DNA of 64,000 nucleotides. Source: a virus. The notes below the pieces were generated by a model that saw nothing but the letters and a program-made list of their open reading frames with translations, did no database searches and was not told where the DNA came from. The DNA lies in the IMG/VR virus record IMGVR_UViG_3300042991_000483, positions 1 to 64,000 of that record, one strand, 5' to 3'. Below, piece by piece: positions 42,505 to 51,441 of the stretch (position 1 is the stretch's first letter; each line of letters opens with the position of its first letter). A program made the translations under genes and the position numbers.

Positions 42505-44073
42505 TTGAACGAAGAAGAGATTAGAAAAAAACTGCATAATCTAGAACCCACTACAGACTGGACCGCTGCTTCTGTACAGGAAGTATCGACTGCTCCGTAC
42601 GGATTAGACGACCGCGGTGGGGGTTGGGTTGTTCGGTGGCCAAAAGACGAATCTAATTTAGACGACTTTCTTATCAACCTCGCCAAAACGAGTTGGTCTC
42701 TGTGTATCCCGCCAGTGTCAGAGTTACCCGCCATTCTTGAGCGAGCTAGGACCGAGAAGGTATCTTTCGATATAGAGACAAACAGCCTCAACCCGTATCG
42801 TCCTGGGACGGAAGTTATCTGTTTTTCGTTGGGGTTCGACGACAAAGCCTATTCCATTCCGACGAAGCCCCCATTCACGGACCCCGACACGGCGAAGATC
42901 TACGAAAACTTCATGATCGAGATTGTAAAATCGGCCGCATATCTCATCATGCACTTCGGCGTGTTTGATGTGAGTTTCGTCTGCCATAAGTATCCAGAAG
43001 AACTTGACTTTGAAAAAATCGCTTATAAATTTGATACAATGACTGGTGCCCACGTTCTCACTGGGGCCGGATTGCGCGAATACAATCTCCAGTACGTGTC
43101 CAACTACTTCTGCAAGGCACCGATATGGAAAGGTGGGCCTTCTGACTGGTTGGCCCAAAACTACCGGCTTAAGCAGGACCGTACCTACGACAAAGTCCCC
43201 CCTTATATCTTGCTTCCATACGCGAAGACGGACGCATGGTGGACTAGAAAAGATGCGTCCGTAATAACTGAAGGATTGGAGAAGCAAAATCTTACTCAGA
43301 CCTACAGGAACGTCCACGACAGGATCGGATACCTGTGTCTGCTCATGCACATCACCGGACTCTACACAGATAAGTTCATGATAGATTATCTTGAGAGCAT
43401 ATACTCCGAGAAGAAAGTTCACACCAAGGGCGTATTCAAGGATATCGTCAGAGATAGGGCATCCCTCTTCTTCGTTACTGAAGACTTTGAGAAAGAGATG
43501 ACACAGGAGATGCAGGAAGCGGTTGATGAGTTCGTTCACGAGATTAACTTAGATAGCCCCAAGCAGATGTCTAAGTTCTTGTTTGAAGTACTGGGGTTGC
43601 CCATCCTAGAAAGGACGAAGCTGACACAGGAGCCGAAGACGGGGGTAAAGATTCTGACTAGGGTGGCTTCGTTCGATCCAGAAATATTTGCGGCACTGTT
43701 CACGTATAAGAAGTGGAGCAAGTACATCGGCTACCTCAAAAACTACGTCACTTACTCTAGCCAAGTCGCCGGCCTCAATACCTCTCCCAAGCGAATCTGC
43801 GCCCACTCTACTTTCAGCCCCATCGGGACGAAGACGGGGAGGCTCTCCTCCGTGAAGCCAAATGCTCAAAACATCAACTTAGGCTCGGGGTTGAAAGCGG
43901 TGTTCTGCTGTCCAGATCGTGCGGAGATGGTGAACGATATCTACGACGAGCTCCGAAAGCGCGGTATGTCTACCGGCATCTGCGAAGCTCACTTCGTAGA
44001 CGTCCCCTTATACGAAGATCTTCCGGATGAAGAAGTCGACGACGAAGAAGAGGACGAGGAGATAGTAGAATGA
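42505..44073 (+). CDS. Family A DNA polymerase, N-terminal part (exonuclease and thumb)
   Basis: A 522-residue protein. The 3'-5' exonuclease has Exo I (VSFDIETNSLNP, Asp89/Glu91), Exo II (LIMHFGVFDVSF) and a late Asp motif (YAKTDAWWT). A thumb-like region follows (LDSPKQMSKFLFEVLGLPI), then TGRLSSVKPNAQNIN near residue 445, the conserved motif just before the palm of Pol I. Instead of the palm, it ends with an acidic tail (DEEVDDEEEDEEIVE). The missing catalytic part is encoded at 52855. It starts with TTG. The acidic tail may serve as an interaction element; no intein is visible. Confidence 0.88.
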   Translation: MNEEEIRKKLHNLEPTTDWTAASVQEVSTAPYGLDDRGGGWVVRWPKDESNLDDFLINLAKTSWSLCIPPVSELPAILERARTEKVSFDIETNSLNPYRPGTEVICFSLGFDDKAYSIPTKPPFTDPDTAKIYENFMIEIVKSAAYLIMHFGVFDVSFVCHKYPEELDFEKIAYKFDTMTGAHVLTGAGLREYNLQYVSNYFCKAPIWKGGPSDWLAQNYRLKQDRTYDKVPPYILLPYAKTDAWWTRKDASVITEGLEKQNLTQTYRNVHDRIGYLCLLMHITGLYTDKFMIDYLESIYSEKKVHTKGVFKDIVRDRASLFFVTEDFEKEMTQEMQEAVDEFVHEINLDSPKQMSKFLFEVLGLPILERTKLTQEPKTGVKILTRVASFDPEIFAALFTYKKWSKYIGYLKNYVTYSSQVAGLNTSPKRICAHSTFSPIGTKTGRLSSVKPNAQNINLGSGLKAVFCCPDRAEMVNDIYDELRKRGMSTGICEAHFVDVPLYEDLPDEEVDDEEEDEEIVE

Positions 44074-44273
44074 GTCCAGCCAAAAGCGGTTTCCAAATCA
44101 ATATGCTCCGACAACTCGTGGAGTACTTCGAGAAGAACCCGAGTAAGACCGCTTTAGACTACTCCAAGTCTAGGCACATCCAACTGGAACTCGTAGAGGG
44201 GATGTGCAAGGAGTTGATCCAGCAGGGGGTGTTGTCCAAATCGGTTCTAGGAGAAAAAGATGAAGAAAAGTAA
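44070..44273 (+). CDS. Small helix-turn-helix-like hypothetical protein
   Basis: A 67-residue helical protein (MLRQLVEYFEKNPSKTALDYSKSRHIQLELVEGM...) resembling a small winged-helix or HTH fold, unrecognised. It overlaps the polymerase N-part by four bases (ATGA) and the next gene by 14 bases, so is translationally coupled. Confidence 0.6.
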   Translation: MSPAKSGFQINMLRQLVEYFEKNPSKTALDYSKSRHIQLELVEGMCKELIQQGVLSKSVLGEKDEEK

Positions 44274-44997
44274 GGATTTTCGTCATGTCACAGACGATCT
44301 TCAGTTGAGTGTTGTCAGCCTCGTAGACAACGCCGAACCCGAGAGTAGGATCAAGCCGGAGAATGTAGTGCAGAAGCTGGAGCCGAGGCGAGGAGCCATA
44401 GCTACTTGTTCCATAGGGAGTCTCGGACTCATCCTCAGGGAGGCTCCGGAAGATATTACTTACCCAGACGGGAACAAGGGCAAGGCGTGGACAGGAATCT
44501 ACCTCGCGGACCGCACCGTGCATTGGCACTTCGGCCCTAAGCAGGGACAGGACGAGTTCATCACCGCGGGTTCGCCTTGGTCTAGTAGTAAGCCTAATGT
44601 CATCTGCTATGTCGAGGACCTTCTTCTCTTCGCCAAACACTCGCAAGTCTTTCACGCTCTCGTGGCAGACCTCAATATCAACTCGGATATGGACCTGTCT
44701 TATTTCAAACACAAACTCTACCGAGGCTATACAGTTCCCGCTAATGTAATAAAAGAGAGAGCGGAAAAGATGAACCGCACCGTAGACCTTTTGACTAAAC
44801 TGTGTCATGAGATCGAGATCCTCTGTGAAGGGGAAAGTTGCAACGAGCCCGCTTGCTACTTCGAAGCGGTGCAAAACGTAGAAGAAAGAACTGGAAAAGC
44901 CTTCGTTACCAATTGGGGTAAGACGAGGGAGGAGTTAGCCACTTACGAAGAGGAGATACAAAATGCGAAGACGAACACTGTCGGAGAGATTCGCTAA
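44260..44997 (+). CDS. Hypothetical protein
   Basis: A 245-residue protein, not recognised. It has a central beta-rich part (GKAWTGIYLADRTVHWHFGP) and a long C-terminal helical part with Cys residues (CHEIEILCEGESCNEPACYF). It lies in the polymerase operon, coupled by overlap at both ends. Confidence 0.6.
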   Translation: MKKSKDFRHVTDDLQLSVVSLVDNAEPESRIKPENVVQKLEPRRGAIATCSIGSLGLILREAPEDITYPDGNKGKAWTGIYLADRTVHWHFGPKQGQDEFITAGSPWSSSKPNVICYVEDLLLFAKHSQVFHALVADLNINSDMDLSYFKHKLYRGYTVPANVIKERAEKMNRTVDLLTKLCHEIEILCEGESCNEPACYFEAVQNVEERTGKAFVTNWGKTREELATYEEEIQNAKTNTVGEIR

Positions 44998-45331
44998 CCA
45001 TCCTTTGATGGGAAGACGAGTGAAGAACGCAGTATTTGAGAACTGCAAACCGGAGGAAGAAAACAAGATCTCTGTCCTTCTCGATGTCCGTCAGATGCTG
45101 GACACCATCGAAGATCAGTTGGCATACCTTATAGAAGACGACCCCGAAGAAGAAGCGTGGGAAGCGGACGCCGAAGAAGCCGAAAGTGGAGATGACGACG
45201 TAACTACGGAGATTGGTGACCGTTTGACAAAACTAGAAGCCATCGTCATCGCCCAAGACAAACGTCTGGCTAGGCTGGTAGAGGAATTTCGTCGTCACAC
45301 GCAGCATCCTCCGTATAAAGTCGGAGAATAG
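44963..45331 (+). CDS. Hypothetical acidic coiled-coil protein
   Basis: A 122-residue protein: basic N-terminus, then an acidic stretch (EDDPEEEAWEADAEEAESGDDD) and a C-terminal coiled-coil-like helix (RLTKLEAIVIAQDKRLARLVEEF). Overlaps the previous gene by 35 bases with its own GAGGAG site. Unknown function. Confidence 0.55.
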   Translation: MRRRTLSERFANHPLMGRRVKNAVFENCKPEEENKISVLLDVRQMLDTIEDQLAYLIEDDPEEEAWEADAEEAESGDDDVTTEIGDRLTKLEAIVIAQDKRLARLVEEFRRHTQHPPYKVGE

Positions 45332-45340
45332 TTTTGGCTC

Positions 45341-45354
45341 CACGCTATATAAAG
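45341..45354 (+). promoter_or_regulatory. Candidate late-type promoter CACGCTATATAAAG
   Basis: CTCCACGCTATATAAAGTAG, about 145 bases upstream of the ssDNA-binding protein gene. The leader between (45355-45498) has no ORF of note. Confidence 0.65.
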
Positions 45355-45498
45355 TAGTGAACATGTCGATTGGCAAACTCGTCGTTGAAGAGAACATATT
45401 CGACAGACTCAGGTTTGCCATAAGCCGCAACGCCCACCACCATTGGGGTGACAAGAGGGCAAACAGGCAAAGGCAAGTTGAGCATAGGAGGTAGTACA

Positions 45499-46335
45499 AT
45501 GGCCAAAGCTACGCAGTCTACTCAGTCCCAAAAACCAAAAGCCTATCAATCAGGTCTCACAAAGATCCTCGCCCTCAAGAAAGAAGTGGACGAGAAGTCG
45601 GCCCGCCGCAGCGGGGGAGATAACAAGTACCTTCCCTGGTTCAAGGCAAAGCCAGGTGACAACATCCGCGTTAGGATCCTTCCTCTTCCTTTCTTGGATG
45701 TCCCCTTCATCACCGTAGCCGAGCATGGCAAGCTTCACCCCAATCAGCCCTACCGTTCCGAATGCTGCCCCAAGTCGGTGGGTGAGGGCGAATGCCCCAT
45801 CTGCGATTACGCTTTCACTCAATACAAGGACGCAAAGGACCGGGACGATCAGAACGCAATGTCGTTCCTAAAAGGTCTCATGCCTAAGCAGAGAGCTTAT
45901 GCCATCCTCTACAACCGCGCCACCAACCGTCTCGAGAAGTACGGCATGAGTTTGCAGATGCTCGGTCAGATCCTTTCCGAGATCGAATCCGCAGACGTTG
46001 ACCCCACCGATGTCCATAACGGACGAGATGGCCGAATCAAGGTCATCCTCGGTCAGAACAATCTTCCGAATTTCAGCTTCTCCCTCTCTGAACTCTCCAC
46101 CCCTCTCCTTGAAGACGAGGATGAGATCGAGAAAGTCATGACTACGGTGGAAGATCACAAGGATGAGATCCTCCGTATCCGCACCTCTCGTAACCACGCC
46201 GAACTCAAGGCTCTTCTTAACTTCGAAGAGAAAGAGGACGACGACTCGGACGAAGGTCCTGATATCACCCCGTCCGACGAAGACGCCGACGCAGAAGCCA
46301 CTCGTCTCATTGCCGAGGCTACTGGCAAGAAATAA
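45499..46335 (+). CDS. Single-stranded DNA-binding protein, gp32-like
   Basis: A 278-residue protein with the gp32 layout: basic N-terminus, core start YLPWFKAKPGDNIRVRILP, a zinc-type Cys set (ECCPKSVGEGECPICDYA), and a very acidic C-terminal tail (EKEDDDSDEGPDITPSDEDAD). gp32 coats ssDNA at the replication fork and recruits polymerase, recombinase and helicase through its acidic tail. The start at 45499 has an AGGAGG site. It is a single-gene unit between a late-type promoter and a terminator, fitting high expression. Confidence 0.88.
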   Translation: MAKATQSTQSQKPKAYQSGLTKILALKKEVDEKSARRSGGDNKYLPWFKAKPGDNIRVRILPLPFLDVPFITVAEHGKLHPNQPYRSECCPKSVGEGECPICDYAFTQYKDAKDRDDQNAMSFLKGLMPKQRAYAILYNRATNRLEKYGMSLQMLGQILSEIESADVDPTDVHNGRDGRIKVILGQNNLPNFSFSLSELSTPLLEDEDEIEKVMTTVEDHKDEILRIRTSRNHAELKALLNFEEKEDDDSDEGPDITPSDEDADAEATRLIAEATGKK

Positions 46336-46354
46336 TCCCACGGAATCATCACTC

Positions 46355-46365
46355 CACGCTATAAA
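46355..46365 (+). promoter_or_regulatory. CGCTATAAA element overlapping a terminator
   Basis: CTCCACGCTATAAAGGG runs directly into the terminator stem, the same arrangement as at 41704. Confidence 0.5.
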
Positions 46366-46394
46366 GGGAGGGAGCAATCCCTCCCTTCTTTTTT
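46364..46394 (+). terminator. Rho-independent terminator after gp32-like gene
   Basis: The 9-bp stem AAGGGAGGG / CCCTCCCTT with a 6-base loop is followed by CTTTTTT. Confidence 0.88.
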
Positions 46395-46404
46395 GGAGAG
46401 ACCC

Positions 46405-47046
46405 ATGCCTAACATAGCCCCTCATCCAGCTAAGTACTCCAATATCTTATTGCCGATATTCAGGGAGATATTAGCCCCTTATGCGAGGGTTCTCGACCCG
46501 TTTGCCGGTACAGGCAAGCTGAAGTGGGTGAGGCCTGACGCCTATCTCCTGGAGATCGAGAGGGAGTGGGCGGCAATCGGTGGGGCAGTCATTGGAGACG
46601 CAACGTGCATGCCGTGGAAGGACGGCGCCTTCGACGCCATCTGTACGTCACCGTCCTATGGAAATAGGATGGCTGACAATTTTGTAGACCACCAAACAGA
46701 TAAGAACTACAAGCGCAACACCTATCGCCATTATCTCGGACGTGAGATGAATCCCAACAATAGCGGCGGCATGAACTGGGGAAAGAAGTATAGGTCACTC
46801 CACGAAAAGGCGTGGGGAGAGTGTTTCCGCGTCCTCCGTCCGAAGGGGGTACTCGTTCTGAACATCAGCGACCACATCCGCAAAGGGAAAATAGTTCCCG
46901 TGAGCGCATGGCACCTGGCGACTCTCATGAGACTCGGCTTCGTTCTAATAGATAGAAAACAGGTTACTACGCGGCGAAATAAGATGGGACGGAACGGGCA
47001 GATCCGGGTAGATTACGAGCAAGTATTCACTTTCATGAGAGAGTGA
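46405..47046 (+). CDS. DNA methyltransferase (N6-adenine/N4-cytosine type)
   Basis: A 213-residue SAM-dependent methyltransferase. Motif I is VLDPFAGT GK-like (DPFAGTGK), followed by YLLEIEREWA, an acidic GDATCMPW loop, and catalytic motif IV TSPSYGNRM (N6/N4-amino enzymes use (D/N/S)PP(Y/F); here SPSY). RVLRPKGVLVLNISD follows. It could protect phage DNA from host restriction or methylate the regularly spaced GATC sites in the 32650 repeats, though specificity cannot be read from the sequence. The start at 46405 has GGAG upstream; a TTG four codons earlier is in frame. Confidence 0.85.
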   Translation: MPNIAPHPAKYSNILLPIFREILAPYARVLDPFAGTGKLKWVRPDAYLLEIEREWAAIGGAVIGDATCMPWKDGAFDAICTSPSYGNRMADNFVDHQTDKNYKRNTYRHYLGREMNPNNSGGMNWGKKYRSLHEKAWGECFRVLRPKGVLVLNISDHIRKGKIVPVSAWHLATLMRLGFVLIDRKQVTTRRNKMGRNGQIRVDYEQVFTFMRE

Positions 47047-47083
47047 GCAGAACGAATGCTACACATAGAAAGCGAGGAAAAGA

Positions 47084-47593
47084 ATGGGTGGAACCAGTAG
47101 TAGTAGAAAGGGGAAGAAGGGAGAACGAGGGTTAGCGGAAACCCTCACCGAAGTCATTGGCGTCCAATTTCGACGCGTTCCCCATAGTGGGTCCCTTCGC
47201 GTGCACCTAGACGCTAAGTTCTCCGACTTCACCAAGAGGGCGCTCTCCGGTGATATCATGATTGACTCCGAGCACCAAGCCCGATTCCCATTCAGTGTTG
47301 AGTGCAAGAATTTGAAGAAACTGAATTACTTGAGGATGATGTTAGATGACTCACGGGAGTTGAAGGCATTTTGGCAACAAGTCCTTGACGAGCGCCCGAA
47401 CGAAGACACGATCCCACTGCTCTGCATTCACACCGACCGCCAACCTTGGATAGCCTTCACCACTTTTGACGGCGCTGGCCACGAGTGGCATACTGTTAGG
47501 ATCAAAATAAACGGAGAATATACCTATGCAGGTTCTCTACTGGCGGTGGCAGAAGCAATAAAGAAAGCCTTTTTCGATGACCTTAACCGGTAG
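47084..47593 (+). CDS. Holliday-junction-resolvase-like PD-(D/E)XK nuclease
   Basis: A 169-residue protein with a nuclease core resembling Hjc/VRR-type resolvases: KGKKGERGLAETL (N-terminal Glu), RRVPHSGS, SGDIMI (catalytic Asp) and FSVECKNLKKLN (E-x-K). Likely to cut branched DNA during recombination-dependent replication or before packaging. It lies between the methyltransferase and a large hypothetical gene. Confidence 0.75.
   Translation: MGGTSSSRKGKKGERGLAETLTEVIGVQFRRVPHSGSLRVHLDAKFSDFTKRALSGDIMIDSEHQARFPFSVECKNLKKLNYLRMMLDDSRELKAFWQQVLDERPNEDTIPLLCIHTDRQPWIAFTTFDGAGHEWHTVRIKINGEYTYAGSLLAVAEAIKKAFFDDLNR
47515..47523 (+). promoter_or_regulatory. AGAATATAC element inside a gene
   Basis: GGAGAATATACC occurs within the resolvase-like gene, about 80 bases upstream of the next start codon. 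It could serve that gene or be chance. Confidence 0.25.
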
Positions 47594-47602
47594 GAGAAAT
47601 AA

Positions 47603-48919
47603 ATGGTTAGACCCAAAGAAGTGGCGACCCACGAAGCTACAGTAGAAGACCGCTCCAGTAGATATAAAGTAGCCTATCTCGGTGCCACGGACTTCGAAGA
47701 CGCAGACAACCTGCAGGTCGGTACGGACTTTCGCTGGGGGATCTCAGATGCGCAGCACCCAGACGCCGGGGCTTTCATCTATAGTATCAGGGTCATGACG
47801 CATTATATCTCGCACCTTGCTCGTATCGCGTATGAAGATAACATGATCGGGCGCGGGGAGGAAACTGCCATTGCCGCCGGTAATGGTATTATCTTCGCCA
47901 AGGATAAGGCGGGGTTGAAGCATTGGTATGACACCCTTAAATCAGCCACAAGGATAGAAGTAGACTTAGACATCAAGTGGCAGTTTGACTCCGACCAAGC
48001 CGATCTGGAGGAGGGATTTCCAGAGAGGGTAGGCGTCATCTTCTCCAACGAGATATCTACTAGCTCAGGAAAAGAGAAGAAGGATCACCCTTACGAAGTC
48101 TATACAATCAGCGAGGAAAAGTTCGTTAAGGACTTCTTTCTCGTCGCCCCCACCCTTGTTAAGAAGGATTTCGGGGCCAAGGGCATGCAGAAGTTCGGAA
48201 TCAATGCTACTGCCCTCGTCCAGTCCGTATCCGAATCTGAGTTGAAGGTCGCCTTCGACCACATCAATAGAGTCTTGGTCAAAAGAAAAGCAGCGATAGC
48301 GTCTATCTCATCCCCTACAAAAGGATCCATGGAGGACGAGATAGATGACTACGAGAGCCAAGACGGAGCGGGAGAAAGAGATCCCACAGCCACCGAACTC
48401 GCATCCCTAGAAAAAGGGGATCTGGAGGAGTGCAAAGCCAACATCCTCCTAGATGAGGACGGAGTCCCTGCTGCTACTAAAAAGTGGATACAGGATTTCC
48501 GTACCAAGAAAGAAAAGGAAGAAGCAGTGAAGATGGCCGGACTCAGCCAGAGCAAACCCATCCCTCCCGCTGAAGGGGTAAAGCCTACGAAATCGGCTAA
48601 TAAACTTGGAGTCTCTGATCGTTGGGATTTCTCAGTAGAAAGAGAATCTCGCCAGTCTCTATCCGAATCCTACACCTACATGGATATCCTCATGTTTAGG
48701 GAAGGTAACTGGACCGTCACAATCAACCCCGTAGGTACCTCCGGTTGGATAGTCAGGGAGAACATCATGCAGAATCCCTCCTTCCCTTGGCGTTTGGTTG
48801 GAAACTATTTACAGATAGCGACTCCCGAAGACATGAAGGATAAGGAATTGGACTCTGCAATAAAGAAGCTAGCTGAGGCATTGCAAAAGGGCGGAGACAT
48901 TACCGTCCTAGAGGATTAG
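47603..48919 (+). CDS. Hypothetical protein
   Basis: A 438-residue protein, not recognised. It has an N-terminal alpha/beta part (VAYLGATDFEDADNLQVG, IIFAKDKAGLKHWYDTLK), an acidic middle linker (MEDEIDDYESQDGAGE) and a C-terminal beta-rich segment (MFREGNWTVTINPVGTSGWIV). It ends overlapping the convergent helicase gene by four bases. Confidence 0.6.
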   Translation: MVRPKEVATHEATVEDRSSRYKVAYLGATDFEDADNLQVGTDFRWGISDAQHPDAGAFIYSIRVMTHYISHLARIAYEDNMIGRGEETAIAAGNGIIFAKDKAGLKHWYDTLKSATRIEVDLDIKWQFDSDQADLEEGFPERVGVIFSNEISTSSGKEKKDHPYEVYTISEEKFVKDFFLVAPTLVKKDFGAKGMQKFGINATALVQSVSESELKVAFDHINRVLVKRKAAIASISSPTKGSMEDEIDDYESQDGAGERDPTATELASLEKGDLEECKANILLDEDGVPAATKKWIQDFRTKKEKEEAVKMAGLSQSKPIPPAEGVKPTKSANKLGVSDRWDFSVERESRQSLSESYTYMDILMFREGNWTVTINPVGTSGWIVRENIMQNPSFPWRLVGNYLQIATPEDMKDKELDSAIKKLAEALQKGGDITVLED

Positions 48920-50373
48920 AGAGAGGATAAGAGGTCAAATAGATCTTTTTGCCCCTTGATCTCAAATCCCTCTTCCTCGTATATCTTTTTTCGGTTCTTT
49001 CCGTGCTTGGAGAATAGCACATCCCAAATGTCTATGACGAAAGCGTGAACCTTCCCCTCTTTCTTTCGCGTCGACCTTCCTATACTTTGGATCAGTTTTA
49101 TCTCTGCGTACCCCACGTCGCAGAGTAGGACGACGTTCAAGCCCTTCAAGTCTACTCCCTCTCCCCCCACCGTCCCGCAGAGGATGACGTTCTCCTCCTC
49201 CTCCACTAAGGCGTAGGCATCGTCTCTTTCGGCGCTGGCTGTGTGCCCAGTTAGGAAATGGATGTGGCTAGTGATCTGGTCCTCCGCAAGTACTTGTTGC
49301 AGGGCGTCTATTTGCTCCGTCCAAGCCAATACGATGAAGACGTGAAGTCCTTTGATCCTGCATAGTTCTGCTAGTTTGAGGATGAGTCGGTTTCTTTCTT
49401 TGTTTTGGACTAGGCCCAACCTCTTCTGAGTGATGAAATCTTTCTTCTTGATGGCGACAAGGAGGTCATGAATCTCTCGACTTCCTATGTTTTTAGCTTC
49501 ATATGGTACCAAATACACTTCGGGTTTGAAGACTTTCTTCTCCACTCTTTCGTCACCTTTACTATTAAATACCACGTCCCCAAAGTTTGCGATCAGTCTG
49601 ACTTTCTCATACTCTTGCCAAGTCTTTGCCCAAGGCGTAGCAGAGAAGCCGGCCCTATACTCGGCCTTACATCGTCCTAGTAAGGCATACATCTTCTTCT
49701 TCGCGTGGTGGACCTCGTCCACTATCACAGACCGTACGCGTTTGTCCAAGGCTGTAAGCTCCGGAGACCTGGGGGTCGTCTTCTTCGCCCCCCTCTCGTC
49801 TTCGTCGTCTTCACCTTGCGCCTTTCTCTTTCTTCCAGAATAGGACGCATTGATCATGATGATGATGTCCCCGCTAGTATCCTTGTGCCCGTCTCCATAG
49901 ACGGAGCACTTGAGACCATGAGCCGTACACTCTCTGTACATTTGAGACATAAGGCTTCGGCTCGGCACAAGCACTAGACAAGGTTTAGGGAACCTCTTCA
50001 TCAACGCCATCTCTATTTTGGTTTTTCCTGATCCGGTGACAGAGGAAATTATTCCACGTCCCTTCGAGAGTACAGCATTTACTGCGTCAACCTGGTAGTC
50101 CCACAAAGACATATCTGATATCTCAGCCTCAGTCAGAGGGGGCAACGCCAACGATTTCTCTAGTTCAAACTCCACATCCTGCATGACACTGTTCAAGTAG
50201 TCAAGGAGACCTAATTTGAAACCGGTGCTTCCGTACATCCGCACCTTATAAGTAGCCCTATACTCTTTTCGGAAGAACGTCAGAGAGCGTTTGACCCTAT
50301 ACTCTAGTATAGGGTCAGATATCGGCTCTGCTTGCCATCCCTTATTCTTTAGTATGATCGGTCTTTTTTTCAT
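48916..50373 (-). CDS. SF2 DNA helicase, UvsW-like
   Basis: A 485-residue helicase with the standard SF2 motifs: Q-like LWDYQVDAV, Walker A SSVTGSGKT, Ia LVPSRSLMSQM, DEAH-type DEVHH (II), SATP (III, GFSATPW), a C-terminal lobe with IVLAWTEQIDALQQVL (IV), CGTVGGEGVDLKGLNVVLL (V) and QSIGRSTRKKEGK (VI, QxxGRxxR). UvsW remodels branched DNA and removes R-loops, shifting T4 to recombination-dependent replication. It lies in a two-gene leftward island inside the rightward block. The ATG at 50373 is preferred to a GTG two codons upstream. Confidence 0.92.
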   Translation of the reverse strand: MKKRPIILKNKGWQAEPISDPILEYRVKRSLTFFRKEYRATYKVRMYGSTGFKLGLLDYLNSVMQDVEFELEKSLALPPLTEAEISDMSLWDYQVDAVNAVLSKGRGIISSVTGSGKTKIEMALMKRFPKPCLVLVPSRSLMSQMYRECTAHGLKCSVYGDGHKDTSGDIIIMINASYSGRKRKAQGEDDEDERGAKKTTPRSPELTALDKRVRSVIVDEVHHAKKKMYALLGRCKAEYRAGFSATPWAKTWQEYEKVRLIANFGDVVFNSKGDERVEKKVFKPEVYLVPYEAKNIGSREIHDLLVAIKKKDFITQKRLGLVQNKERNRLILKLAELCRIKGLHVFIVLAWTEQIDALQQVLAEDQITSHIHFLTGHTASAERDDAYALVEEEENVILCGTVGGEGVDLKGLNVVLLCDVGYAEIKLIQSIGRSTRKKEGKVHAFVIDIWDVLFSKHGKNRKKIYEEEGFEIKGQKDLFDLLSSL

Positions 50374-50992
50374 TTCCACTCTTAGAAGGTTGCCTGCACC
50401 AGGCTTCGAAGTTAGTGAATTTGGACATGTCGTCCGGGTCCCTCGGCAATACTCCTCGCTTCATCCATAGCGTCACTCTCTTTTCCGGCCTTGCGAAGGT
50501 AGAGGCGAGGGGTTCTATGACGTCTTTGAAATCTTCGTAGTCTAACTTGAATCCACGAATCAAGTACGAAAGAGCCTCTGGAGAAAGACTTCCATTTAAT
50601 AGCCCATCTACCACACTGACCTTGGCTAGACTGATGTTGTTTACCTCTCGTTTGATCCTATCGAATATAGGTGTCGGCGAAGTCGCGTACCCGTACCAAG
50701 TAGGGTCTAAGGCTTTGTCTACAAACACTTTTTGGTAAGACACGGCGTTGAAGTAACGAAACCCCACCCGCCTGATCTCATCTTTCTTGCATGTGAAACA
50801 GGTGAAGACGTATTTGAACCGATCTAGCTCGTACTTGTCACAAGTCTCGCCGACTTTTCTGGCTGAGGTGATGTGACCCTTAGAGAAGAAATACTCCTCC
50901 AAGAATGCAGCCATGTATAGCTCTTGGAAGTACAGGAGGATCTCCCGGAACGGACCCTGTTCAGCCCTCCACTCAATATACGTGCTTCTCAT
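50342..50992 (-). CDS. Hypothetical protein upstream of the UvsW-like gene
   Basis: A 216-residue protein, not recognised. It has Cys residues in a possible metal site (CFTCKKDE) after a helical N-terminus (FREILLYFQELYMAAFLEEYF). The ATG at 50992 has a strong AGGAGG site; the longer open frame to 51244 crosses the promoters and is not credible. It overlaps the helicase gene by 32 bases, so they form one operon. Confidence 0.6.
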   Translation of the reverse strand: MRSTYIEWRAEQGPFREILLYFQELYMAAFLEEYFFSKGHITSARKVGETCDKYELDRFKYVFTCFTCKKDEIRRVGFRYFNAVSYQKVFVDKALDPTWYGYATSPTPIFDRIKREVNNISLAKVSVVDGLLNGSLSPEALSYLIRGFKLDYEDFKDVIEPLASTFARPEKRVTLWMKRGVLPRDPDDMSKFTNFEAWCRQPSKSGNEKKTDHTKE

Positions 50993-51005
50993 TTGTCCTC
51001 CTATA

Positions 51006-51016
51006 GATATAGCGAA
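51006..51016 (-). promoter_or_regulatory. Candidate leftward promoter TTCGCTATATC
   Basis: The minus strand reads GTTTTCGCTATATCTATAGG, just 14 bases upstream of the hypothetical gene start. This places the element unusually close to the ribosome site. Confidence 0.45.
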
Positions 51017-51035
51017 AACTTGCAAGGGCTTCGGC

Positions 51036-51063
51036 AGAATATACATCCTGATCCCGCTATAAT
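51036..51063 (+). promoter_or_regulatory. AGAATATAC plus CGCTATAAT elements, rightward
   Basis: AGAATATAC (51036) is followed by CCCGCTATAATC (51055-51063), 29 bases before the next start codon. TATAAT is a perfect -10 hexamer. Both recurrent elements occur together here. Confidence 0.5.
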
Positions 51064-51092
51064 CAGATAGCGTCACCCACCAAGGAGATAGT

Positions 51093-51440
51093 ATGCGAGA
51101 ACGCAAGTTAGATAGACTCATTTTCTGTGAAGAAAAAGGTGCAAAGCCCAAAGACGCCAGAGACTGCCGCCCCCCAAGCTGTAGGTGCCTAACCTCCGAC
51201 ATCACCGCAGAACCCTCAGGTGTTCGTGGTATCGGCGGCGACATGCACGAGCCTCAGATCCGTTTCTTCGACGACGATATCCCCGGTGTAGAAGTCATAG
51301 TTCGTGGGCTGAAAAATGGAGAAGAGGCGATAGAGAATCTGCTCTCTCTCCTGAACAAGTTCGGACATGATAGTTTCACGAGCAAGATCAACGAACTTAT
51401 CTCCGGCTATGATGAGTGCATTGAGTCTATAAAGGAATAA
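51093..51440 (+). CDS. Small hypothetical protein
   Basis: A 115-residue protein: an N-terminal segment with three Cys (IFCEE, CRPPSCRCL) that may bind metal, and a helical C-terminus. AAGGAG site before the ATG. It starts a rightward operon containing a membrane protein and a Cas4-like nuclease. Confidence 0.6.
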   Translation: MRERKLDRLIFCEEKGAKPKDARDCRPPSCRCLTSDITAEPSGVRGIGGDMHEPQIRFFDDDIPGVEVIVRGLKNGEEAIENLLSLLNKFGHDSFTSKINELISGYDECIESIKE

Positions 51441-51441
51441 C

